The notes below the pieces were generated by a model. The model worked only from the letters and a program-made list of their open reading frames with translations, was not told where the DNA came from and did no database searches. Positions 7,947 through 15,540 of a stretch of 32,529 nt of DNA are shown in pieces. A program made the translations under genes and the position numbers. The stretch lies in contig JAEKNU010000052.1 of assembly GCA_016838895.1 (NCBI GenBank), positions 1-32,529 on the forward strand, read 5' to 3'. The first letter of the stretch is position 1. Each line of letters begins with the position of its first letter. Source of the DNA: Chloroflexota bacterium. GTDB taxonomy: Bacteria; Chloroflexota; Anaerolineae; Anaerolineales; Anaerolineaceae.

Positions 7947-9947
7947 TTAACGTTTAGGGAACAAAATTTTCCACGCTTTTGAGGCCGTCCCTTTTATTTT
8001 GTGAATGGGTTTTTCCTTCGCGAAGGTCCCAAACCCATCCTGCTGGCGATTAAAAATATATTTCACTAATCCTGTGTATTGATCCTTATCCATGTTTTCA
8101 AAATTCAAGATAATTCTTTTACCCCAACCACGGGATCGGAAAAAAGTTCCATCGATTGAAAATCCTTCATTGGTAAAAAATAATTTTATGGGACTGCCAA
8201 CGAAATCATCAGGTTCTTCAATATCGATCAATGGCTCAACAGCACAAGCAATGGTGGAGATATCCAGCACTTGCACTGGCAAGGTTTTTCCGTTTGATAA
8301 TTGAAGTTTGAGCTGATCTGTGATTTCAAAACGCTCAACTGCACGATGGCGAGGGTTTTCAAAACTTACCAGAATCGCTGTAATAATGCCCAGCAGGTTA
8401 TAAAGCAGCCAAAACAAATTCACCAGATACACCGGAATCATATAATTAACATCAGTGAGAAGCTTGTGAATGCCAAAACCTAAAGCTAGTAAACACAAAA
8501 ACGCAAGTACCAACTGGGGAAAAGCAACTTTGAATGCAAAGCGTGTTTTTGAGGCATTCATATCTTTTGGGGTTACTTTAAATATCGTCCCTTTTGAGAA
8601 AAATAATTCAGATATGGCGGATATGGCAAGGTAGGGTGCCAGAGCGGTTTCATAAATGTGCGCCCATGTGTATGTGCGGCTTTTATGATTAAATAGAGTA
8701 AAGATTGCAGAAGAACTGAAATACATAGGTGCGAAGAATAACAACATGGTAAAGACATCGGAGTAGTAAATTGGAACACCAAAGAGTAGGAAAAGGATTG
8801 GGCCGATGGTGTACATGATTTTTTGCAAACCAAAGAACCAATATAATACACCATCAAAATAAATCAATCGCTGCATGAAGCTCAAACCGGGGAGTTTCCA
8901 GGGATTCCATTTCTTTAATACCTGAATGTTTCCTCTACACCAGCGGTCACGCTGAATGATGTAATCGCTGAAGGAGTTTGGTGAAAGTCCCATGGCCAGG
9001 GTTTCATTCACAAAGGTGGTTTGATAGCCTTTGCCTTGCAAAAGCATACTGGTGGCCATATCTTCGGTGATGGAGCCAACCGGGATTAATCCAATATCAT
9101 CAATGGCTGAACGGCGGAATAGTGCGTTTGTACCAACGTTGAGCACGGCATTAAACATTGCGCGGTGATTCAATACCTCACGCATGAAGAAATCTTGCTC
9201 ATTTGGGATGTCATCATATAACAAGAGATTGTTTTGAAATGGATCAGGATTGTAAAACACCTGAGGCGCCTGCACTAATGCCATATTGGGGTCGGAAAAA
9301 TAACCTACGGTACGCTCCAGAAAATTTGATTTGGTGATCATATCTGCATCTAATACCAGGAATAACTCACCGTGAGCAAATTCTCGCAAGCAGTTGTTGA
9401 TGTTACCGGCTTTGGCATGCACATGTTCCCCCCTAGTAGACCAAACAGCACCATATTCTTTAGCTAATTGTTGTACTTCTTCACGTGAGCCATCATCACA
9501 TAGGAAAACCTGGAATTTATCCTTTGGGTAATTTTGACCAGTTGCCGCAGCTACAGTGTTTCTCAATATACTAACAGGTTCATTATAAGTAGCAATCAAG
9601 ATATCTACTGTGGGCAGCTCATCGAGATCGGCCAGGCTTTTCTCAAGAGGGACAAATTCTTTCAAAAACATCAAGCGATGAGTAGTGGATTGAATTAAAC
9701 CCATGAATTCTGCCAGGAAGAGCAAAGAACCAAAGAAAAATCCAAGAATCAAATGCCCGGGTATGGTGAAAGCAATACGCCATCCAATGTATATAAATTG
9801 CAGAAGAATTGCAAAGCCGATAAAGTATTTGATTAGTTTTCGATTTTTACGTACTAAAAAGGAAAAAAGAATAATGCCAATCAAAATGACTGCCAAAAGC
9901 AGCATTTTATTTGCAACGATTCTTAAATCATACGGCGTACCAAGCAT
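7947..9947 (-). CDS. BcsA-like processive family 2 glycosyltransferase with C-terminal PilZ domain
   Basis: An integral membrane enzyme that polymerises and exports a beta-glycan, of the cellulose/curdlan synthase type. 666 residues. N-terminal membrane helices (about 14-31, 41-60, 65-85) precede the cytosolic GT-A domain: TYNEP (120-124), CDDGS (150-154), DAD (200-202), TED (294-296) and QRDRW (332-336), which is the full D,D,D,Q(Q/R)XRW set for processive GT2 enzymes. Several membrane helices follow (about 363-410, 475-525), then a PilZ-like domain from about 533. That domain has RAVER (535-539) as the RxxxR c-di-GMP motif, and DISTIA (562-567) where (D/N)xSxxG is expected. The product cannot be told from sequence. 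The partner gene is 31 bp upstream, so both are one operon. Confidence 0.9.
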   Translation of the reverse strand: MLGTPYDLRIVANKMLLLAVILIGIILFSFLVRKNRKLIKYFIGFAILLQFIYIGWRIAFTIPGHLILGFFFGSLLFLAEFMGLIQSTTHRLMFLKEFVPLEKSLADLDELPTVDILIATYNEPVSILRNTVAAATGQNYPKDKFQVFLCDDGSREEVQQLAKEYGAVWSTRGEHVHAKAGNINNCLREFAHGELFLVLDADMITKSNFLERTVGYFSDPNMALVQAPQVFYNPDPFQNNLLLYDDIPNEQDFFMREVLNHRAMFNAVLNVGTNALFRRSAIDDIGLIPVGSITEDMATSMLLQGKGYQTTFVNETLAMGLSPNSFSDYIIQRDRWCRGNIQVLKKWNPWKLPGLSFMQRLIYFDGVLYWFFGLQKIMYTIGPILFLLFGVPIYYSDVFTMLLFFAPMYFSSSAIFTLFNHKSRTYTWAHIYETALAPYLAISAISELFFSKGTIFKVTPKDMNASKTRFAFKVAFPQLVLAFLCLLALGFGIHKLLTDVNYMIPVYLVNLFWLLYNLLGIITAILVSFENPRHRAVERFEITDQLKLQLSNGKTLPVQVLDISTIACAVEPLIDIEEPDDFVGSPIKLFFTNEGFSIDGTFFRSRGWGKRIILNFENMDKDQYTGLVKYIFNRQQDGFGTFAKEKPIHKIKGTASKAWKILFPKR

Positions 9948-9978
9948 ATTTTTTTACCTAAAATGTGAAGTGAAACAA

Positions 9979-11148
9979 TTATTTAAGGCGACTTTGAATA
10001 ATGGAGAGGCTGGCAATTAAAACCAATAATAATGAAATTGTAATGACAACAAACCAGGCGCGATTTTCGCTAGCCCAGGTTTCAAAATCATCAGAAAATT
10101 TCTGATAAGCTGAGTTTTCTTCTTGAATTAGTAAAATTTCCTCACTTATTTGTGAATCATCGGTAATCGCCAACGCCGCACCCGGATCAATGATCTGAAT
10201 ATCAAACAAAGTGTTTATCTTTACTTCGTCTGCTATGGTGGTATTAAGAATGGTGATTACCCCTGGATTGATATCACCGGGGATTGTCAACCAGCCGTCA
10301 TTATCAATACTGGCAATTGTTTCATCGGCATTGATAATTGACCAATTTTTGGAAACAAAGCTCAAGTTTTCTTCATTTGGTAAAGAGGATTGAAAGTACT
10401 CTTGATGCTGTCCAGATTCGGGAATATTGATGATCTTATTTCCAGTAATCACTGGCGGTTGAATATTCGAATTGGATACAACTTCAATATCATCAATAAT
10501 GAAGCGTTGCAGCTCCGAGACAGTTACATTTATACCTAATGAAAAAGAATCAATCGCGCTGAGATCCATGATTTCATCGCCTTTGGCAGTATTCCAGGTT
10601 GGAACAGTGAAACTTTCAAATGGTATAAAAACGTAACCATGATAAAAAGCTGGAATTTGTAGATTTCCAAATTGAATGTCTTGCTGAATGAAGTTGCCAT
10701 CTTCAGTTTGTAGGAAGAATTGCCCGTTATCACCGACTGCCCAGAACTCATTGTATTTTTCTTTAAAATTTACAGTAAATGATAGTGGCGATTTAGATAA
10801 ATTATATATCCAGAGACGCATGCCAATACCTTCTTGCCAATTATTTTCACCAGGTTGCAGCAAATGGTATATTGATCCGCTGGTGGTATGGGTGTTTTGA
10901 TTGACACCTATGCTATCAACACGCAGAGCTTGATCGCCGCTGATTAGATAGCCTTTTTCAATCGACACACGCATCAATGCGCCATCTTCCCAGACAGTAT
11001 AAGCAGCGCCTAATTGGGTATTGGTCAGGTATGATTCAAAATCATCAAAAAATATTGGTGGTTCATCTGCTTGAGGGTCTGGAGTAAATGCAGCGCTAAA
11101 GACCAATAAGAAACAAAATATTAGAATTAGTGATAATTTTTTTTTCAT
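9979..11148 (-). CDS. Exported, C-tail-anchored beta-sandwich protein, partner of the glycan synthase
   Basis: About 389 residues with a cleavable-looking signal peptide (SLILIFCFLLVFSAAF), a large extracytoplasmic part and one membrane helix at the C terminus followed by a basic tail. FDDFESY near the mature N terminus, GDQALRVDS, MRLWIYNLSKSPLSFTV and FIIDDIEVV near residue 225 resemble carbohydrate-binding beta-sandwich modules of the CBM11/galactose-binding type. A second beta-rich region and an acidic helix precede the anchor. The topology (exported carbohydrate-binding part, single C-terminal helix) parallels BcsB, the partner of BcsA, though I see no sequence match. The ATG at 11148 has GGAAAA upstream; an ATG four codons earlier would leave almost no leader after the predicted promoter. 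Role in glycan export is inferred from topology and operon. Confidence 0.75.
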   Translation of the reverse strand: MKKKLSLILIFCFLLVFSAAFTPDPQADEPPIFFDDFESYLTNTQLGAAYTVWEDGALMRVSIEKGYLISGDQALRVDSIGVNQNTHTTSGSIYHLLQPGENNWQEGIGMRLWIYNLSKSPLSFTVNFKEKYNEFWAVGDNGQFFLQTEDGNFIQQDIQFGNLQIPAFYHGYVFIPFESFTVPTWNTAKGDEIMDLSAIDSFSLGINVTVSELQRFIIDDIEVVSNSNIQPPVITGNKIINIPESGQHQEYFQSSLPNEENLSFVSKNWSIINADETIASIDNDGWLTIPGDINPGVITILNTTIADEVKINTLFDIQIIDPGAALAITDDSQISEEILLIQEENSAYQKFSDDFETWASENRAWFVVITISLLLVLIASLSIIQSRLK

Positions 11149-11169
11149 AATTTTTTCCATCAGGGCTAT

Positions 11170-11198
11170 ATTGTATGCATTTGTAATTATTGTGTTAA
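11170..11198 (-). promoter_or_regulatory. Sigma-70-like promoter of the glycan synthase operon
   Basis: On the minus strand TTAACA (11193-11198), a 17-base spacer and TACAAT (11170-11175). Transcription would begin near 11163, giving a short leader to the ATG at 11148. The upstream ATG at 11160 would have about two leader bases, so the promoter also argues for the later start. Confidence 0.5.
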
Positions 11199-11302
11199 AA
11201 GCTCCCTACCATTATTATATGAAAAATGATGGAGGAATTGGGTAAATGAGACCTTAAAAATGTGTATTAAATTTGTAAATAAGTAGCTTATTGGTTTTGG
11301 AG

Positions 11303-11340
11303 AATATAAAAACAAAGTGCGAATGTATTCGCACTTTGTT
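11303..11340 (-). terminator. Intrinsic terminator of the serine hydrolase gene
   Basis: A 14-bp perfect stem (11311-11324 with 11327-11340, core AACAAAGTGCGAAT) followed on the minus strand by TTTTTATATT. It starts 6 bp after the stop codon of the serine hydrolase. Confidence 0.85.
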
Positions 11341-11346
11341 GAATAA

Positions 11347-12801
11347 TTATCTGTTCAATTGAATTAACCGTAGCATTTTAAGCAGATTGCGTATTACTGT
11401 CAGGCTAAGACCAAATATAAGCCATAGGGTTAAATCTGGCATCAGACCAAACGGCTCCCGCCAGGTTGGTGCGCCACCATCTAATTGATGAATGAGTTGC
11501 GGTAAGCCCAATAATATAAACAATGGCAGCACAATCCCCACAATTGTTTTCAGCCACAGCCATAATTTCCGAGTTATTTGAGGATTCTTCCACCAACGTG
11601 ATAATTTCACATATAAGCGCAGATGATTTGCCATATCCAAAACAATCAGTGCGAATATCATCCAACCTACCCAACGAAAATTACGCGGCTGTATGGGTTG
11701 TCCGTTGAATGCGTTTTCAATGCCCTGGCGAATATCATTGTTTACAGTCAGCATATTTTGCATACTGTTTTGATTGAATAATAGAATTACACCGGTTTTG
11801 GATTCGGTATTCAGCATCATAAAGGTCTGGAAACGATTCAGCGAACCACCATGGGCGATTGCTTCCTCTTTTTTCATCCAGCCCATGGCATATGTGCTGT
11901 CTATAGATTGTGGAGGTGTGTGCAGGTCAGCCATTAAGTTTGGAGATAGATATAAACTGCCCTCTGCATCAATATTGTTTAGATGAGAGATCAAGTACTG
12001 AGCCATATCTTCTGCGGTTGATATGATGTATCCTGAGGGTAATGCGCCGGGATTGTACTCCTGTGGCATGGCCATGGGTTGGCCGAGGAATCGAGTATAT
12101 CCCTGTGATAGTGCAATCGCCTGATCGGGATGGGTTACCGTATTAGGCATATTCAATGGTTGAAAGATATGTGATGCCAAGTAGGTATCATAGGTCTGTC
12201 CGCTGATTTCTTCAATCAGACAGCCGATAATGCGATAATTCTGGTTATAGTATTCAAACTGTGTGCCGGCTTCAGTGACTGGTTGTACATATTGCATGTA
12301 TTCGGTTTGTTCTTTTAATGTTTGTGTCAGAACATCGACATTAGGGTCTTTCGTACTGCTTAATCCACTGGTGTGGTTAAGTAAATGCCGCACAGTGATT
12401 TTTGAAGAGGCTGACTCATCCGCAACTTTGAACCAGGGCAGATAATGCTGCACCGGCATATCCAGGTTTAGCTTGCCTTCCTCTACCAGATGCATGGCTG
12501 CCAGTGCCGTAAAGGATTTGCTGATGGACCCCAAATAGAACTGGGTTTGAGGTGTCACCGGCACTCCGGGGCTTGATTCCCCATAGCCTTTCATGAAGAG
12601 GATTTCATCCTCCTGAATAATGGCAATCGCCATTCCGGGGATTCGGTTTGCGTCTACTTGCTGTTCGAGAAATTGATCAATTTCTTTGATATTAATTTGT
12701 GAAAGTGTCTGATTTGCATTGACAATGACCATTGGTATGAGAACACTCAATATCAGCAGTATAGCTAACAATATTGCCAGTCTTTTTATGGTTTTTACCA
12801 T
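11347..12801 (-). CDS. Beta-lactamase/PBP4*-type serine hydrolase with membrane helices
   Basis: A serine hydrolase of the S12 / class C beta-lactamase fold, exported and membrane-bound; such proteins cleave D-amino-acid peptides, esters or amides, and resistance cannot be assumed. 484 residues from the ATG at 12801 (AAGGATACGCCC upstream; an earlier TTG-type start has no Shine-Dalgarno). A signal or anchor helix covers 5-28. The three catalytic motifs are present: S92-I-S-K95, Y184-Y-N186 and H317-G-G319. After the catalytic domain (about 380) come three membrane helices, including NFRWVGWMIFALIVLDMANHL-like and LWLIFGLSLTVIRNLL segments, an arrangement common in Firmicutes and Chloroflexi members. 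A hairpin covers the leader (see 12806-12838). Confidence 0.9.
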   Translation of the reverse strand: MVKTIKRLAILLAILLILSVLIPMVIVNANQTLSQINIKEIDQFLEQQVDANRIPGMAIAIIQEDEILFMKGYGESSPGVPVTPQTQFYLGSISKSFTALAAMHLVEEGKLNLDMPVQHYLPWFKVADESASSKITVRHLLNHTSGLSSTKDPNVDVLTQTLKEQTEYMQYVQPVTEAGTQFEYYNQNYRIIGCLIEEISGQTYDTYLASHIFQPLNMPNTVTHPDQAIALSQGYTRFLGQPMAMPQEYNPGALPSGYIISTAEDMAQYLISHLNNIDAEGSLYLSPNLMADLHTPPQSIDSTYAMGWMKKEEAIAHGGSLNRFQTFMMLNTESKTGVILLFNQNSMQNMLTVNNDIRQGIENAFNGQPIQPRNFRWVGWMIFALIVLDMANHLRLYVKLSRWWKNPQITRKLWLWLKTIVGIVLPLFILLGLPQLIHQLDGGAPTWREPFGLMPDLTLWLIFGLSLTVIRNLLKMLRLIQLNR

Positions 12802-12805
12802 GGGC

Positions 12806-12838
12806 GTATCCTTTTTATAGAAGATATAGAAAGGATAC
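12806..12838 (-). promoter_or_regulatory. Inverted repeat covering the ribosome-binding site of the serine hydrolase
   Basis: GTATCCTTT and AAAGGATAC are perfect 9-base arms with a 15-base loop. On the transcribed strand the arm nearest the start codon contains AAGGA, the Shine-Dalgarno sequence, so the folded leader would hide it. It could equally be a DNA operator. Visible in sequence; effect is inferred. Confidence 0.4.
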
Positions 12839-12895
12839 CCAACGGCTGTCACCAAACGTTCTCAACTTTGTATCAATTTTGTCGCAATTTAATTA

Positions 12896-13408
12896 TTATT
12901 CCTGGGTTTGAATCACAATACCGCAGTAGCCACATTCAGCACTGGCTGAATCAATCCATTCAATTTCTGTGGATCGAATTGGCGCACCGCAGTGCGAACA
13001 GGTTGCGGGTAGGTGTTTTGGCTGGTTTATTTCTGGAGAAAGTGCGTTTTCGGTTATTGGCTGTGGTTTGCCAGGATTTTTTTTGTGCACAGCATAACGC
13101 AGACTAAATTCTTTTGTCCGCTGCTGCATGCCCATTTTTTCGAATAATTTCAATGCCAAATTCGCCTGCTCCCGGGATTTCTGAAATTCACCGGCATCCA
13201 GCCAGCGATGCGCCGCCTGGGCATGCAGGTTTGCTGCTTGCCGGTATCGTTTCTCCTGGGCTTTTTGTTCGGCCAATTCGGAAAAGAGTTGTGCACTCTC
13301 TTGCGGCGATTGTTTGCCTTCCATGCGAAAGGCGTTCTCAAATCTGGCTTGCTGTAAATTCCTGACAATGGATCTTCGTGGAAAAGGACGGCGGGGACGT
13401 CTGAACAT
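12896..13408 (-). CDS. Small helical (TPR-like) protein with C-terminal zinc ribbon
   Basis: 170 residues from the ATG at 13408, which has GAGGT upstream; a start ten codons earlier is weaker. The first 20 residues are strongly basic (MFRRPRRPFPRRS). A helical repeat region follows, with AQKAQEKRYRQAANLHAQAA and WLDAGEFQKSREQANLALKLFEK-like helices spaced as in TPR motifs. The C terminus is a zinc ribbon: CSHCG, then about 20 residues, then CGYCG. There is no signal peptide. Function unknown; a basic tail, helical repeats and a zinc ribbon suggest an adaptor, perhaps binding nucleic acid. It has its own terminator-bounded unit between the DUF1761 gene and the serine hydrolase. Confidence 0.7.
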   Translation of the reverse strand: MFRRPRRPFPRRSIVRNLQQARFENAFRMEGKQSPQESAQLFSELAEQKAQEKRYRQAANLHAQAAHRWLDAGEFQKSREQANLALKLFEKMGMQQRTKEFSLRYAVHKKNPGKPQPITENALSPEINQPKHLPATCSHCGAPIRSTEIEWIDSASAECGYCGIVIQTQE

Positions 13409-13486
13409 GGATGACCTCAATTTAAGTAGATAAATCAATTATAGGTTGATTATGTTATCAGGTCCGTAAAAACATGTAATGGTATT

Positions 13487-13523
13487 GTAAAAAAACTACA
13501 TTTTTGTGGAAAATGTAGTTTTT
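13487..13523 (-). terminator. Intrinsic terminator of the DUF1761 gene
   Basis: A 14-bp perfect stem (AAAAACTACATTTT at 13491-13504 with 13510-13523) with a 5-base loop; on the minus strand it ends in a long T run. It lies 36 bp past the DUF1761 stop. Confidence 0.8.
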
Positions 13524-13558
13524 ATAGATAAACCTGTATCTACTATTTATGAGACGGA

Positions 13559-13984
13559 TTAGCGCCAGGCGCCCAGAATAAGTCCAAAAAGCAGGAAGTT
13601 GAGCAGATGATTCCCAGCTTCGATAGCCCATATTTTTAAGCCGTGACCGGCAAATAATTTGTTTACAAGATTGGTGGGTGCCACAAATAACAGCCAGAGT
13701 ACTAGGCCGATCAGTAAACCGGATAGCGCGTTTACGCCGCCAAATATTGGTCCGAGCCAATTAACCATCAAGGCCACACCGATCGCCTGTACCAAAGAAG
13801 ATAGGATTGTCAATCCCCAGGTTAGCGCCATGTTGCCTTCCATACCGGGTTCTGCATCTGTTTTACCAATACCCTTCCACCAGATTGGGAAAAATGTTCT
13901 TGGGTTGTACCATAACGATCCACTGACCATACTCGCAATCACACAGGCAATGACTGCCAACCAATTAATTAAACTAAAATCCAT
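13559..13984 (-). CDS. DUF1761-type four-helix membrane protein
   Basis: 141 residues with four membrane helices. The opening (INWLAVIACVIASMVSGSLW) and the following YNPRTFFPIWWKGIGK match the pattern of DUF1761 proteins, in which a helix is followed by a WY-P turn and an aromatic amphipathic stretch. The last helix (HLLNFLLFGLILGAWR) closes the protein. A GAGG ribosome-binding site precedes the ATG. The family has no known biochemical role. The gene is flanked on both sides by terminator hairpins, so it is probably transcribed alone. Confidence 0.75.
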   Translation of the reverse strand: MDFSLINWLAVIACVIASMVSGSLWYNPRTFFPIWWKGIGKTDAEPGMEGNMALTWGLTILSSLVQAIGVALMVNWLGPIFGGVNALSGLLIGLVLWLLFVAPTNLVNKLFAGHGLKIWAIEAGNHLLNFLLFGLILGAWR

Positions 13985-14003
13985 TTCAACCTCCTGAGGT
14001 GAA

Positions 14004-14041
14004 AAACAAAACCCGCCTTGCAGCCCGATGCAAGTACGGGG
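14004..14041 (-). terminator. Probable intrinsic terminator of the DUF3795 gene
   Basis: A stem of CCCG and CTTGCA paired with TGCAAG and CGGG across a small internal bulge, loop of 6. On the minus strand it is followed by TTTTGTTTTT. It is about 70 bp past the stop of the DUF3795 gene. Confidence 0.65.
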
Positions 14042-14111
14042 CAGTTCAATGGCGAGATCAGCAATATTAAGATAATTATAGTCTTATTAGGTAGTCGAAA
14101 TCAAGAGGAAT

Positions 14112-14516
14112 TTATGGTGAGTTACCCAAGCGCAACAAATTCAATACTTCAAAAATAGGTAGTCCGTCATAATCACGGTCTTTTTCCACGCTCAAACCGG
14201 CTCGCTCATTACGTAACACATACTTGGCAAATGCAGCTAAGCCGTCTTCTTGTATACAAATGGCAAAAGCTTTAATTTTTGACATCTCCCCCAATTGATA
14301 AATGCCTTCAGTGCAATGCCTGAGTTGAGCACATTCCCAACATCCGGTATAGCCATTTTGTTCACAGCAAAGCTTCTGAAAACAGCCTTCGTCCGCGCAG
14401 TTATGTTCACAAAGGTTGATTGGCGCTTTACAACCGGAACATTCATGTGCACGGAAACACAGGTGGCAGATCAACCCGCAATAAGCAATACTGTCCATTA
14501 ATTGTTGAGACGCCAT
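14112..14516 (-). CDS. DUF3795-type Cys-rich protein
   Basis: 134 residues with twelve or more cysteines in the first 70: AYCGLICHLC, then CSGCKAP, CEHNC, GCFQKLCCEQ, GCWECAQLRHC. This is the pattern of DUF3795, a small cytosolic family presumed to bind zinc or an iron-sulfur cluster. Role unknown. The ATG has no clear Shine-Dalgarno and an internal ATG at codon 7 (14498) is a possible start just before the first conserved residues. A second DUF3795 gene is at 17584-18006. The two differ in their second halves: this one ends in a helical region, the other in a CxxC pair. Confidence 0.75.
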   Translation of the reverse strand: MASQQLMDSIAYCGLICHLCFRAHECSGCKAPINLCEHNCADEGCFQKLCCEQNGYTGCWECAQLRHCTEGIYQLGEMSKIKAFAICIQEDGLAAFAKYVLRNERAGLSVEKDRDYDGLPIFEVLNLLRLGNSP

Positions 14517-14567
14517 ATGAATTACAGTGTATCCTTCATTCTCATCATTTTATTCTCTAATGAGTAT

Positions 14568-14601
14568 AACAACAAACATCCCCTTAGAATTGGGGAATGT
14601 T
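14568..14601 (-). terminator. Possible terminator of the CPBP protease gene
   Basis: AACATCCCC pairs with GGGGAATGTT across one bulged base (14575-14583 with 14592-14601), followed on the minus strand by a TG/T-rich stretch. It lies 29 bp past the CPBP stop. Weaker than the other hairpins. Confidence 0.5.
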
Positions 14602-14629
14602 TAGGGTAATTAATACCTTTTGAAATAAA

Positions 14630-15367
14630 TTACATACTGATTGCAGCAAACAGAAATACCAAACGAGCAGCGGCATTTGCGAGGACATGTAAACTGATCG
14701 GCAGACGCAGATCACGCTGCCAGAGGGTCAGGCCAGCCAGGGCTGTTCCCAGCAATAAAACGGCCAGGAATCCCTGCGGCTGCCAGACATGGTAACATGC
14801 GAAGAAGAAACCACTAAATACAGCAGCCCATTTGCCAAATCGTGAGAGTCTCGGCAGGAGAAAGCCGCGGAAGTAGCATTCCTCCACCCAGGGCAAAATC
14901 AAACCGGTGATGACCAGTTGAGCAGTGAACAACCCGATTAACAGTTGTTTGCCATATGACAAATATTGGCTTTGTTCCTCCAGCAGCATCCAGGCGGGTA
15001 AGCCTGAGAAAACCGTGTTCATCAGCCAGGTGTTGATCGGTGTGATCAGCATGATCAAGGCATAAATGACAACAAAAGCACCCGCAAAGATAAGTGTAAA
15101 TTTCTTCCAGGTCAACTTCTCCTGATAGGCCAATATCCCTTGCAGGCTCAAACGTCCATTGCGTTTTTTACCTGCCATAAGCAGGATGCCCAACTGAATG
15201 GGTAGGTCTACCAGCACCACCATCAACAGGAATGCCAGCAGTGGCGGATTCCCGCTGGCTTTTAATAAAGAGTGGAAGATAAAAAACGCCAAGGCCGTAA
15301 ACACGCCGGGCAACAAATGATACAGAAATGATTTAATGAGAGAATGTTGGGGAATGTTGGTATCCAT
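14630..15367 (-). CDS. CPBP-family intramembrane glutamic endopeptidase
   Basis: An integral membrane protease of the CPBP (CaaX protease / bacteriocin-processing, Abi) family, about 245 residues and eight hydrophobic segments. The three motifs are present: E162-E163-xxx-R167 in WVEECYFRG, F-xxx-H193 in FFFACYH, and H227-xxx-N231 in LHVLANA. The start used is the ATG at 15367, preceded by GGAG at good spacing; an ATG four codons earlier has no Shine-Dalgarno. CPBP proteins act on membrane proteins or prenylated peptides, or in resistance to self-made bacteriocins, but no peptide gene is visible nearby, so the substrate is unknown. Confidence 0.88.
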   Translation of the reverse strand: MDTNIPQHSLIKSFLYHLLPGVFTALAFFIFHSLLKASGNPPLLAFLLMVVLVDLPIQLGILLMAGKKRNGRLSLQGILAYQEKLTWKKFTLIFAGAFVVIYALIMLITPINTWLMNTVFSGLPAWMLLEEQSQYLSYGKQLLIGLFTAQLVITGLILPWVEECYFRGFLLPRLSRFGKWAAVFSGFFFACYHVWQPQGFLAVLLLGTALAGLTLWQRDLRLPISLHVLANAAARLVFLFAAISM

Positions 15368-15540
15368 GAAATGCTCCATTATAGGTTTGTTGTTGTATTA
15401 ATTCTAGCCGGGACCACCAATTTGGTGCTCAATTATTATAGAATTTATTTTTCAGTTTAATATTCCCAGCGAAATAGTAAACGAGCTCATTTGCCAGGTT
15501 GGACTATCCTTTATAGGAACCCTATTTTGTAACATTCAGA

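Noticed and set aside
11347-12801. Serine hydrolase as an antibiotic resistance beta-lactamase
   Set aside because: The motif set is shared by many PBP-like and esterase enzymes, and the added membrane helices argue against a secreted beta-lactamase.
14630-15367. CPBP protease as part of a bacteriocin cluster
   Set aside because: No small peptide precursor, transporter or modification enzyme is found nearby.
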